A stretch of 64,000 nt of DNA. Source: Deroplatys truncata. Taxonomy: Eukaryota; Arthropoda; Insecta; Mantodea; Mantidae. The position numbers and the translations under genes were made by a program. Below the pieces are notes generated by a model, which was given only the letters and a program-made list of their open reading frames with translations, was not told the DNA's origin and searched no databases. The stretch spans positions 280,205,341 through 280,269,340 of the forward strand of contig CM060990.1 of NCBI GenBank assembly GCA_030765065.1, in the 5' to 3' direction. Shown here in pieces: positions 1 through 10,081 of the stretch (position 1 is its first letter; each line of letters starts with the position of its first letter).

Positions 1-239
1 CATAATATGTATTCCTCTACTTTTTGTGAGCGCGGGCCAAATAAACAGAAGTTTTACCTATATAAGTGCCAATACCTACTGTCGAACCAGAATCTCTTGG
101 TTCACAAAATGCTGAAATACATACGTTCGTGATTTCTCTGCTCTAGCAACTAAGTGTGAACAAAGAATTCACGAAAAAAGAAATGTATACGTAAAACAAC
201 ACCAGAACGTGCCATTACAGAAGAAAATTGTAGTCATCT

Positions 240-1627
240 TTAATGCGAACAGTCCTAGATGACCTCTTTGAATTACCGCTTCGCTGCCCAGCGTCTAACT
301 GCTGCATGTTTGCCATCTGTTTTCGAACACCAACAGTAGTCGGCCATCATTGGTACATCCCACCTGCCGTGGTGTCTTCTTTCTGCCTCCTTGATGTCTT
401 GGTGAAGCTTCTCTTGCATCTCTTCACTAACAGCCCCAAGATTTTATGGAAAGCGATTGAGATGAGAATGAAAGCTGTGTAGTGACAGGTTCATTCTAAA
501 CCCCAATTCTTTCATGTGATCCAACATCGTTTTCAGGATTGTATCGTACTGTTCATCCTTTACATTTCCTAGGAACTTCGTCATGTCGTTCATTATTCAA
601 ATCCATGCAGCAAGTTCCACGGCATTCATTGTCTGTTAAACGTTTTGTTCGTTCAGCAGCTTTCTAATTTGTGACCCAACAAAAATTCCTTCCTTGGCCT
701 TTGCATCCGATAAATGTGGAAACTTGCTTACAATATATTAAAAAAGGAGCGACTTTTGCCCCAGGCCTTAACAAACAGTTTCATATTTCCAGTTTGATGT
801 ATAGCGGTGAAAAAATAGCTTTCAGTGTGTCACTTAGGCAGTATTTTAACATTTTTTACCCCCAGTGTCAACACTTGTCTCTTGGGCCAGGTAGGTGTAG
901 ACCATGCTTGCTCCAGCTCTGCTGTCTCATTCGCATAAATGACAAGGGATTTTAGTGTAGCCTGCTTGTTGTCCAAATAGAATACCACACACCTTGAAGT
1001 CACCAAACACATCCCACCTGTGCTCATGATATTTGATTTTGTCCAAAACAGATTGCATTGTGATGTAATTTTCCTTTAGTGGAATAGAATGTGCCACGGG
1101 TATCGAAGCTACAATGTTTGCATTATGAAGTAGTACAGCCTTAAACTCCTTTTAGAGGAATCCAAAGAACAATCTCCTATCTTCCGATTGGTAGTCACCC
1201 TCCAGCTGTTCTATCAGTCCTGAAATGTCACAGCAGTAGGTCAGATGATCTTCCTTATTGAGATACTTCCTGAACTCCTTATCTCTATGTCTATACCAAG
1301 AAAAGGTATAGAAGAAAGAACATTTTTTTCTTTTAATTGTGACCGTAGAAGTTCACTCTTTTCCTTCGTGACGCTGAGGTCTCGTATCAGATTACACAAC
1401 TCCCACTGGATAAACAATTCTGAACTTGCTGTTTCTGTTGCTGGTGAAAAAGGCATATCAACTAACTCGTCAGCGGAATCTGAGGAAGCTTCAGAATTCG
1501 GTGAACTGCTAGAAGGTGAGGGTATTGGAATTTCTGGTCCACGAGGAATGGGTCTCTTTGCCGGCTTTAAATTCGGGTACACAATACTGTCCTTGTTTTT
1601 CGTATTAAATCCAGCCACTTTATACAA
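240..1627 (-). pseudogene. Decayed copy of a multicopy arthropod protein of unknown function
   Basis: Read on the minus strand, the segment gives collinear pieces of one long protein, broken by stops and frame changes. The N-terminal piece (1627-1241, 128 aa) starts MYKVAGFNTK, then has a proline/serine-rich linker and a conserved stretch containing LIRDLSVTKEKSELL. Further pieces follow near 1240-1030, 1027-870 (WPKR) and 720-660 (EGIFVGSQIRKLL). The C-terminal part at 590-240 contains HQDIKEAERRHHGRWDV and MADYCW. From memory, this order matches an uncharacterised protein present in many copies in arthropod genomes; that is recognition, not a search result. The start is the methionine at the conserved N-terminus. 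At least three in-frame stops and several frameshifts make it non-functional. Its biochemical role is unknown. Repeated copies suggest spread by a mobile element. Confidence 0.75.
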
Positions 1628-1639
1628 GAAAAATTAGGT

Positions 1640-1970
1640 ATAGTATAAATGTTTCACCAATGCAATTATTGGCCACCTCTGGCCCTTCATTATGTAGCAC
1701 CCACACACGCAAGAATGAACCTGACTTACACATCTTCTAATTCCTGATAATTCATTTTCATAGCTAAACACAATATAAACAACAGATCAGATTTCTACCG
1801 CACTCACGATGTAACTGATTGTCACTGAACTAGGCAGCACTAAGAACTTTGCCGCTACCAGAACCACAAAAATGCAACTCTGCATTTCATCGGTAACAAT
1901 TCTAAAATTAGACTCTTATATCGAAGAGTTCAATGTAGTGGTGTAGGATGACAAACACTCATAAAAAATC
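1640..1970. other. Intergenic, nothing recognised
   Basis: AT-rich single-copy-looking sequence between the pseudogene and the SINE cluster. I see no ORF, tRNA-like box or tandem repeat. Confidence 0.5.
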
Positions 1971-1971
1971 G

Positions 1972-2085
1972 TCGTCCTCCGTGGTGTAGTGGTTACCATG
2001 CTAGGCTCTAGTTCCCGAGGTCGCGGGTTCAAACCCGGCGGAGGGCGATGGATGTTTTGGGGCGTAAAAATCCTTAGCATCCTTA
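1972..2085 (+). repeat. tRNA-derived SINE, family A, head
   Basis: The segment has a tRNA-like head with an A-box-like TGGTGTAGTGGTTA and a B-box GGTTCAAACCC. The ends GTCCTCCG and CGGAGGGC pair. The anticodon arm is degenerate, so this is not a working tRNA gene. The first 110 bases match the minus-strand copy at 4315-4608 up to CTTAGCAT and then diverge into a family C fragment. Confidence 0.8.
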
Positions 2086-2200
2086 GATTCTTAAACAGTC
2101 GTAGATGGAAGGGAAAAGCATTCGAGTGTATGGGTTTTACTTCTCTTTTGATGTGACAGCATATAAGGCTAGTAATGACCCATCCTTAAACACGTCCGTC
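2086..2200 (+). repeat. Family C repeat fragment fused to SINE A
   Basis: The stretch around CTTAAACAGTCGTAGA and CATTCGAGTGTA matches positions near 2685-2760 and, inverted, 22290-22360. It joins the SINE A head directly. Confidence 0.6.
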
Positions 2201-2289
2201 GGTGACTAGACCGTCTATCTCATGGTGTGATGTCATATGGTGAGGGTAGAGTATTGTCACGAGTGCTACACAACAATCCAGTTCTTTTT

Positions 2290-2475
2290 TCGATATGGTT
2301 CTGGCGGTGACGTCTGCAGTTCGCAATCAAAAGGTTCCGGGTTCGATTCCTGTCGGTCGCACACTCTAGCCCGGATTTTTCGCAGTTTTCCCTGGTTGAC
2401 AAAATCGAATGCCGAAGTGGTGTATGCTACCACGATTTCCTTTCGCTTTCATTCGCATATTTTACTATGCTTCTA
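2290..2475 (+). repeat. tRNA-derived SINE
   Basis: A tRNA-like head has the B-box GGTTCGATTCC within a GGTTCCGGGTTCGATTCCTG context. It is followed by the CCCGGATTTTTCGCAGTTTTCCCTGG type of linker seen in other arthropod SINEs in this window. No true tRNA fold closes over it. Confidence 0.7.
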
Positions 2476-2570
2476 GGTTTCGTTGCACATGGTGAATGCT
2501 TGCTCAAAGGCTGCTTGTCCCTTGCTCGGTTGACGGATCGTTCAACCCCTTCACTAGCTAGCTTGTGTTT

Positions 2571-2614
2571 CCCATCTCTCTCTCTCTCTCTCACATACAC
2601 GCACACACACTCAA
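2571..2614. repeat. (CT)n and (CA)n microsatellite
   Basis: A run of CT dinucleotides is followed by ACACGCACACACAC. Confidence 0.9.
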
Positions 2615-2639
2615 TCATGCATAAACAGACATAAATACC

Positions 2640-2995
2640 TCTGAGATAAGATGTATACATCCTTTATGTAGAGCGCTGTGCTTAAACACCCGTAGAACGA
2701 GGGGAAGGCCATTCGAGTGTATCATCACGGATATTTTTCTTTGTGTCTGAGGCAAACCCGTTTTTACGACTTGGTATATAGATGAATGAAGTACGTGATG
2801 GACGACAGTCTTATTTAACTTGTGTAGGAGGTGTTTAAACTATGCTTTGATAAAAACTACTTCGCAGTAACGTGTGAGGCGTGCATTCGAGAGGTCACCG
2901 GTTCGATTCCCGGTGACCACCCCTCTCTGACTTTAGGACCTGCACGAAAATATACGAATGAATAGTTCCATGCGTACACCTCCACCAAGCACCAA
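2640..2995 (+). repeat. tRNA-containing interspersed repeat, family C
   Basis: About 350 bases match the minus-strand copy at 22010-22410 along most of their length. Shared landmarks are AAGATGTATA, the CATTCGAGTGTA block, GAGGCAAACC, TCTTATTTAACTTG and a tRNA-like segment with GGTTCGATTCC near 2900. The tRNA-like part lies toward the 3' end, an unusual order for a simple SINE. It may be a composite of a SINE and an older repeat. Confidence 0.75.
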
Positions 2996-3400
2996 AACCT
3001 GCACAAATACGTACGATCATACCCGAGCAATACATACATCCTCGCAATACTTTAAACACTCACTATATGAATCCGAATTTACACGAAGGTCAACGAATAC
3101 ATAGATACATGCGTACACATCCGCCAAGCACCCATACCTGCACGAAGACGTACGATCATACCCGAGCAATACATACATCCTCGCAATAATTAAACACCCT
3201 CTCTAAGCATCCGAACCTGTACGGAGACGTCCAAACACGTTGATATACATGCTCACCCATTCTAAAACTTCGTGCAAGCAGACGAAATTATACGGAAACC
3301 TATGAATACATGCAATCACACAGAAACATCTCTAACCGGCTCTCCATATACTCGAACATGCACGAAGACCTACGGGCATGCCCTTACCAGAACCCATAAT
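2995..3400 (+). repeat. 139-bp tandem repeat, about 2-3 copies
   Basis: GTACGATCATACCCGAGCAA occurs at 3011 and 3150 (period 139), each followed by TACATACATCCTCGCAATA. A third, more divergent unit appears to run to about 3400. The array directly follows the family C repeat and shares its CCTGCACGAA motif. Confidence 0.75.
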
Positions 3401-3444
3401 CAGATTGGAATGACAGGATTTAATGTAGTTATTTATTTACAACC

Positions 3445-3831
3445 GCGGCGCCGTGGCCGAGTGGTTAGACCGCTCGCCTCCCACCGAGGCGGCCCGGGTT
3501 CAATCCCAGGGACCTGCATGTGGGATTTGTGGTGGACGAAGCGGCGTCTGGGCGGGTTTTCTCCGGGTTCTCCGGTTTCCCCCGCCATTCATTCCACCAA
3601 CTGCTCCATCATCACCTTTCCTTTCATCCATTTCACCAACATTTCGTTTCATCTACTTCCTTCATCCCATACCAGGCATCGGGCTGATCACCCATCCTGG
3701 ATGCTCTGTCTGATCCATGAGTGTCTGCTCCTCGACGGGCCTCTTACCCCAGGCACCCGCCTGTAAGTCCTGGGGGGTGTAAGTCCTATATAAGAGGAGG
3801 GTAAACAGATAATGAATGAATGAATGAATGA
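3445..3831 (+). repeat. Full-length tRNA-derived SINE, family B, with TSDs
   Basis: The tRNA-like head carries A-box TGGCCGAGTGGTTA and B-box GGTTCAATCCC. A body with CGGGTTTTCTCCGGGTTCTC follows, then an (ATGA)n tail. A perfect 14-bp target-site duplication, ATTTATTTACAACC, flanks it at 3431-3444 and 3832-3845, which fixes both ends. The intact duplication suggests a recent insertion. A second copy lies at 50843-51172. Confidence 0.93.
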
Positions 3832-3849
3832 ATTTATTTACAACCACAA

Positions 3850-4302
3850 CAAGAACACATCACATCTAAACAGTGTCTTAGACAGGAACTTACTCCTTAT
3901 GGCCCACTATGTATGCTATTCGCTTGTTTAAACTCAATAGAGGTTCTAAGGTTACATATCGGGAAACATTTGAGGGCAATTTTGGGTACTCTTAAAGTTA
4001 AGATAATTTTATCGAAGATTCTCTTAAAGGAACGCATGACAGGCAACATTTACCGGATAATGCTTCTTATATATGCTTACAATTGCGATTTCCGACTTCA
4101 GATGCATCTATCCGACAGTCAAGTAATTTGTTCACTGTTTTGCTCAGGCGCTTGATAAATACTCGGTTATATATTCAGTAAGGTGACCTAGAGCCTGATG
4201 GGCAGATGCCTATTTGTAGGAATGGGCTTCATAGTTCAATCTTGAAGAAACAAGATCCATAACTATGGCCATCTGTAATCAAGATAGTACTCTTAGACGA
4301 CT
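3850..4302 (+). repeat. Older interspersed repeat, part upstream of SINE insertion
   Basis: At least 4150-4314 matches, inverted, the segment near 22810-22985 (TATATATTCARTAAGGTGA, GTAATCAAGATAGT, CTTAGACGA). The homology resumes at 4617 beyond the inserted SINE. From 3850 to about 4150 I see nothing diagnostic. Confidence 0.65.
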
Positions 4303-4314
4303 ACACAAATAAGG

Positions 4315-4608
4315 AAATTGAAATTGAGTTTTATTTATGGACGCTCCTTAACTGCTGTGGTCCTTAGCATCCCATTCTATATTGGGCGTGAAAGACTGGT
4401 AATTTCGCTCAGAGGCCTCTATCAGGCTTGAGGTTCTTTTACATGCCGTAAATCTACGACACGGGACAACCGGCTCTACTTCCCTTCCGAAGGAAGGCAT
4501 GCTAAGAATTTTTACCCCCGAAAAAATCCATCGCCCTCCGCCGGATATCAACCCGCGACCTCGGGAACTAGAGGCTAGCATGGCAACCAATACGCCACAG
4601 AAGACGAC
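4315..4608 (-). repeat. tRNA-derived SINE, family A, full length
   Basis: Minus-strand copy of the family A SINE. The tRNA-like head is near 4608-4530 and the A/T-rich 3' tail near 4315-4335. An imperfect 12-bp duplication flanks it: ACACAAATAAGG at 4303-4314 and ACACAACTAAGG at 4609-4620. The related repeat at 22.8 kb has one uninterrupted ACGCAACTAAGG at this place, confirming the insertion. Confidence 0.9.
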
Positions 4609-4639
4609 ACACAACTAAGGTCATTTGTGTGTAACACAC

Positions 4640-4850
4640 TAACTAATCGAGTGGAATGGCTTAGGTGGTAACGTCTGTGACTAGCATTCGGGATCGAGGT
4701 TTCAATCCCAGCAACCTACACTCCCTGACCCGTGAGGATTTTTTCGATGTTTTCCGGTCGTTAGACGAATGCTATAACGGTTCGTTCCACCTCTGAATTT
4801 TTCCTGCCACCGTTTCACCTCCATCTTCATTTCACTTTATTTTTCATCTT
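4640..4850 (+). repeat. tRNA-derived SINE, family E
   Basis: The head has GGCTTAGGTGGTAACGTCTG and a B-box-like GGTTTCAATCCC. The body has TTTTTTCGATGTTTTCCGG and ends in pyrimidine-rich CACCTCCATCTTCATTTCA. Inverted relatives lie at 22550-22810 and, more distantly, at 54955-55150 and 59998-60200. Confidence 0.75.
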
Positions 4851-5239
4851 CTTGGTTGTTTCAGGGTTGAAAGTGCCGGAGGGGGAATTCTCGGCATTCG
4901 TACAGCAGGGGAAAAGGATGCTCTCTGCAACTTTCATCCACGGTATCCTCAACCTCTCAAGAGATGTGTAAGCCTGCAGTTCTCGAGAGGAGCTACAGAT
5001 TGCGTCAACTACTTCCAGGGAATTTTTTATTCCGTAAATGGTATGGACCCTGTCATCTACCCTGTAGATGTTCCCTGTTTCCACACACCTCGCCCGTGCC
5101 ACCCGTTAAATTAAACACCGCAGCAAAGTCTGGATAATATATTTAATATAGTAGAAGTTCTTTTTAACTATCGTCGAAATTCATTAATGTCATTATCGTA
5201 CCTGTCATGCTATAACTTTAGATGCTTTCATCTCACTTA

Positions 5240-5664
5240 TTATTTTCCAATCTATTCAGATTTTTAAGTGTAGAAAGCACTGAAGTATAACCATAGGGAT
5301 ACGTCAAATTAGTAAACACACAATTTCCACTATATTCCGATTCCTCACACGCAGGAGCCTCAAGTGCAGGTCAGAGATCGACCGTAGATATTCCTGAATT
5401 CTCGCCATATGGAAACGTCAAAATAGTAAACACACCACTTTCGGTGTATTCTGATTCCTCGCCTACAGGAGACTCAAGTGTAGGAGAGAGAGTCGATTCA
5501 GTATAACATCTTGCTCTATAAAGCTTAAGTCTTGACAGAGAACGATTCTTTAAAATCTGTCCACTAATACAGCATTTAACGACTCGTCTTCCTGCGTGTG
5601 TAAGGGGTGAAGTATTGCGTTTCTCATAAGTTAGTTGCACAGATTTTCTCTGGCAATAGCTCAT
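5240..5664 (-). pseudogene. Cysteine-containing repeat ORF in the left arm
   Basis: An open frame of 97 aa runs from the ATG at 5664 to 5371, starting MSYCQRKSVQ. After the stop, the same type of coding sequence continues toward 5240 (EESEYSGNCVFTNLTYPYG). The protein has a CC-x-x-G cysteine cluster (KCCISG) and two copies of a unit of about 50 residues, marked by CYTES, ESEY, FT and PYGENS. The right arm encodes the same protein with a different set of lesions. Because each arm is damaged at different sites, the ancestral ORF was longer, about 170 aa. I do not recognise the family. A structural zinc site is possible from the cysteines but unproven. Confidence 0.6.
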
Positions 5665-6109
5665 ACTAAAACTGTAAAAGAAATTAAATGAATACGTAAA
5701 TGCTAACGCTCGAAGTAATTAAAGGCGAATGAATGAATTCATAACACGCAACTATGGATATGTCTCGGATAAGAACGGTGGATGGAACCTCGGTCTTTGC
5801 ATAGCAGCGGGAAAGGATGCTCTCTGGAAACATTAGTCATCTAGACAACGATTGGTCTCACGATCCGTAGACGCGAGATTGGTTGGAACAGTCTCCAGAT
5901 TCAAATCTTTAAAAGCCCAGCCGTTTGCCTGTCATGCTTTCTGGACCGTCTGATGCTCTCTGGAAACATTCATCATCCGAACAATGATCGTTCACACAGT
6001 CAGGAGACGTCAGGTTGGATGGAACCGGCTCCAAGTTCAAATCCTTAAAGGGTACGGACCCAACCTTTTACTGTCATGTCTCTTGGACCATCCTAAACAC
6101 GTAACCTCA

Positions 6110-6430
6110 CATAACACCCCGTAACCAGTAAACATAACCAACGTAACGAGTAAATGTAAAAACGTAACCAGTAAATGTAATAACGTAACCGGTAAATGTA
6201 TCAACGTAAATAGTAAATGTAACAACGTAACCAGTAAATGTAACAACGTAACCAGTAAATATAACCAATCCAATCGGTAAACGTAACTAATGTAACCAGT
6301 AAATGTAACAATATAACCAGTAAATGTAACAACGTAACCAGTAAATGCAACAACGTAACCAGAAAATGCAGCCAATGTAACAGTAAATGTAACCAGTAAA
6401 CATAACCAAGGTAACCAGTAAACATAACAT
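6110..6430. repeat. 21-bp minisatellite in left arm
   Basis: About 15 degenerate copies of AACGTAACCAGTAAATGTAAC occur. The right arm has only a single related CACGTAACCAGAAGATGG at the matching place (near 9230), so the array arose in the left arm after the arms formed. Reverse-frame translations such as repeated LLVTLLHL are a product of the repeat. Confidence 0.9.
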
Positions 6431-6514
6431 GCAAACGTTACCGAAAGATGGTGCCTGTGAGCAGGGGGAAAAGAATGCTCTCTCGAATAGTCGTCTTCCA
6501 GACAGCGATTGGTC

Positions 6515-9165
6515 TCAGTCTGGTTACGCGCCTCTGCCATCTTCATGTTGATGATATGTTATCTTCTAAAGGAAAGTTTGGTGATCTCTATAGACCTGTG
6601 CAGCATGCATTGCGCTGGATGTCCCTAACACTTCCTGCTTCTGAACCGTTCCAGCTGGTCGCGCGTCTCTGCCATCTATATGTCGACGATCTGTTACCTT
6701 CTGAAGCAAAGTTTGGCGATCGGTTTAGATCTGTACAGCATGCATGGCACTGGGCGTTCCTAACATTTCCAGCTCTCGGACAGTTCCAGCTAGTCGCCTG
6801 TCTCTACCATCTGCATATCGATGATCTATTGTCTTCTGAAGGAAAGTTTGGTGGTTTGTATTGATCTGTACAGCATGCATTTTGCTGGGTGTCCCTAACA
6901 TTTCCTGCTCTCTGACCGTTCCACCTAGTCGCGCGACTCTACCATCTGCATATCGATGATCTTTTGTCTTCTAAAGGAAAGTTTGGCTGTCGGTATAGAT
7001 CTGTGCTGCCTGCATTGCGCTGGGTGTTTCTAAAATTTCCAGCTCCCAGAACGTTCCAGCTATTAACGCGTCACTGCCATCTTTATGTCGACTATCTATT
7101 GTCTTCTGAAGGATGAGTTTGGTGGTCGGAATAACTCTGTGCAGTCTGTATTGCCCTGGGTGTCCCGAAAATTTCCAGCTCCCGGACCGTTCCGGCCAGT
7201 CGCGCGTCTCTACAATCTACATATCAACGATCTGTTGTCTTCTAAAGGAACGTTTGGTGGTCGGTATAGATACGTACAGTCTGCCATACTCTGGGTGGCT
7301 CTAACATTTCCTGCTTTCGGACCGTTCCAAGTAGTCGTGCGTCTCTGTAATCTACATGTCGACGAAATGTTGCCTTCTGAACTAAAGTTTGGCTGTCGGT
7401 ACAGATCTATACAGCCTGCATTACGTTGGATATCCCTAACATTTCCTTCTCTTTGACCGTTCCAGCAAGTCGCGCGGCTCTGCCATCTACATGTCGGCGA
7501 TCTGTTGTCTTCAGAAGTAAAGTTTGGTTGCCGGTATAGATCTGTACAGCTTGCATTGTGCTGGGTGTTCATAACGTTTCCTGCTCCCGGACAGTTCCAG
7601 CTAGTCGCGCGTCTCTGTCATCTGCATATCGACGACCTGTTGTCTTTTAAAGGAAAGTTTAGTGATCGGTATAGACCTGTGCAGCATGCAATGTGCTGGA
7701 TGTCCCTACCACTTCCAACTCCCGGACCGTTCCATGTAGTCGCGCCTATCTGCCATCTACATGTCGACGATCTGTTACCGTATGAAGTAAAGTTTGTCGA
7801 TCGGATTAGATCCGTACAGCATGCATTGCGCTGGGTGTCCCTAACATTTCCAGCTCTCGGACCGTTCCAGCTAGTCGCGCGTCTCTACCATCCACATATC
7901 GACGATCTATTGTCTTTTGAAGGAAAGTTTGGTGGTCGGTATAGATCCGTACATCATGCATTGCTTTGGGTACCCTAACATTTCCTGCTCTCGGTCCGTT
8001 CCAGCTAGTCGTGCGTCTCTGCCATCTACACGTGAACGATCCGTTGTATTCTGAAGTAAGGTTTGGCGCATAGCTTGCATTGTGCTGAGTGTTACTAAAA
8101 TTTCCAGCTCCCGGACAGTTCCAGCTAGTCGCGCGTCTCTACCATCGTCATGTCAACGATCTGTTACCTTCTAAATTGAAAGTTTGGTGATCGGTATAGA
8201 TCTGTACAGCTAGCGATGCGCCGGGTGTCTCTAACATTTCCTGCTCTCGGACCGCTCCAGCAAGTTGCGCGTCTCTGCCATCTACATGTCAACAATTCGT
8301 TGTCTTTTAAAGTAAAGCTAGGCGCTCGGTATATGTCTGTGCAGCTTGCGATGCGTTGGGTGTCTCTAACATTTCCTGCTCTCGGACCGTTCAAGCTAGT
8401 CGCGCGTTTCTGTCATCTACATGTCGACGAAATGTTGCTTTCTGAAGAAAAGTTTGGATGTCGGTATAGATCTGTGCAGTCTGCATTGCGTTGGATGTCC
8501 CTAACATTTCCTGTTCGCGGACAGTTCTATCAAGTCGCGCGTCTCTGCCATCTACATGTCGACAATCTATTGCATTCTGAAGTAAAGTTTGGCGGTCGGT
8601 ATAGATCTGAAAAGACTGCGATGCGCTGGGTGGCCCTAACGTTTGCAGGTCTAGGACCGTTCCAGGTGGTCTCGCGTTTCTGTCATCTGTATGTCGACGA
8701 TCGTTTGTCTTCTGAAGTACAGATTGGTGGTCTGTTTATATCTGTACAGCCTGTATTGCGCTGGGTGTCCCTAACATTTCCAGCTCTCACACCGCTCCAG
8801 CTCGTCGCGCATCTCTGCCATCTACATGTCGAGGATCTGTTGCCTTCTGAATGAAATTTTGGTGATCGGTATACATTTTACAGCTTGCATTGCGCTGAGT
8901 GTTCCTAAAATTTCCAGCTCCCGGACCGTTCCAGCTAGTCGCGCGCCTCTACCATCTTCATGTCAACGATCTGTTACCTTCTGAATGAAAGTTTGGTGTT
9001 TGATATAAATCTGTACAGCTAGCGATGCCCTGGTTGTCTCTAGCATTTCCTGCTGTCGGACCGCTCCAGCAAGTTGAGCGTCTGTGCCATCTACATGAGG
9101 ATGATCTGTGCCCTACTGAAGGAACGTTTGGTGGTCGGTATAGATCTGTACATCACGCTTAGGGA
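6515..9165 (+). repeat. Tandem array of about 20 units of 135 bp (45 codons)
   Basis: The landmark GGACCGTTCCAGCTAGTCGCG recurs at about 6645, 6780, 6915, 7050, 7185, 7320, 7455 and onward to about 9059, nearly always 135 bases apart. One unit near 8000-8113 is shorter. As 135 is divisible by three, frames stay open across units: 6448-6864 (138 aa), 7085-7456 (123 aa), 7505-7978 (157 aa) and 8216-8854 (212 aa). The translated unit contains ARLCHLHVDDLL, RYRSVQ and LRWVSLTFPALGPF. Three of the four plus-strand frames share one phase. Reverse-strand frames are also open in places (for example 7210-7572), so openness alone does not prove coding. No family is recognised. Confidence 0.9.
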
Positions 9166-9169
9166 GGCG

Positions 9170-10081
9170 TGAAACTGGATGACACCTATTCCAGAGAGCA
9201 TCCTTTCCTGTGCTCGCAGTCTCCATCTTCTGGTTACGTGGCGATGTAACTTGATGTTACGCTGTTAGAACGGTCCGGGAAACATGACAGGCAAAAGGGC
9301 TGTGTCCCTACCGTTTAAAGATTGGAACCTGCGGTCTGTTCCAACCAACCTCGCATCTACGGATCCTGAGACCAATTGCTGTCTAGATGACAAATATTTC
9401 CAGAGAGCATCCTTTCCCTCTGCTATGCATAGGTCGAGGTTCCCTCCGCTGTTCTCATCCGATATATATGCGTGTTATGAATTCATTCATTCGCGTTTAA
9501 TTCCTTCGAGCGTTGGCATTCACGTATACATTTAATTGCTTTTACAGTTTTAGCATGAGCTATTGCCAGAGAAAATCGGTGCAACCAAATTATGATACTC
9601 AATTTTTCAGACATTACGCATGGAGGAAAACCACTCATTAAATGCTGTATATGTGGTTGGACTTTTAAGAGTCGTTCTTTGTCAAGATGTTATACTGAAT
9701 CCACTTTCTCTCCTAAATTTGATTCTCCTATAGGCTAGGAATCAGAATACAACGGATGTCGTGTGCTTACTTATTTGACGCTTCCATATGGTGAGAATTC
9801 AGCGACATCTACGCTTGAAGATCCGAAGATGTATAGAGGGAAATGTTATACCGAATCGGGTCTCTGTCCTTAACTTGAGTCTACTGCTGGTCAGGAATCT
9901 GGATACAGCGGAAGTGGTATGTTTACTAATTTTAAGTCTCCATATGATGATAATTCAGTGATATCTATGCTTGAAAATCCGAATAGACTGGTAAATATAT
10001 TGAGATTACTAATTGCATCGAAAGAGGGTGGTATTAGCGATCATACGTTGGAGATTGAAGAAATAATAAGTAAGGTGATAT
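9170..10081. repeat. Right inverted arm, inner part
   Basis: Inverted match to about 5226-6505 of the left arm, without the 21-bp array and the 136-bp duplication. It ends at the gypsy insertion point; the outer 130 bases lie at 19054-19186. Confidence 0.85.
9555..10081 (+). pseudogene. Cysteine-containing repeat ORF in the right arm
   Basis: Counterpart of the left-arm ORF. It starts MSYCQRKSVQ at 9555, shifts frame after about 24 codons, and continues with a KCCICGWTFKSRSLS cysteine segment. Two units of about 50 residues follow (CYTES, ESEY, PYGENS; then CYTESG, ESGY, PYDDNS). The C-terminal helix-like tail contains NILRLLIASKEGG and EIEEIISKV. The gypsy element sits in the last codons; reading resumes at 19054 for a few codons to a TAG stop. 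Two internal stops and at least one frameshift are visible. The tail is absent or decayed in the left arm, so this copy shows the fuller C-terminus. The function is unknown. Confidence 0.6.

Larger units (their letters stand above)
5108..6505. repeat. Left inverted arm of the foldback-like element
   Basis: The arm pairs with the right arm along its length. Good landmarks are the shared GAATGAATGAATTCATAACACGCA (about 5727-5750) and GATGCTCTCTGGAAA followed by CATCTAGACA (about 5817). By eye the arms agree at roughly four bases in five. Compared with the right arm it has two local gains: a tandem duplication of about 136 bp (GATGCTCTCTGG at 5817 and 5953) and a 21-bp minisatellite. Confidence 0.85.

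Noticed and set aside
6037-6546. 169-codon reverse-strand frame rich in LLVTLLHL, resembling a membrane protein
   Set aside because: It is the translation of the 21-bp minisatellite; the other reading phases are similarly repetitive.
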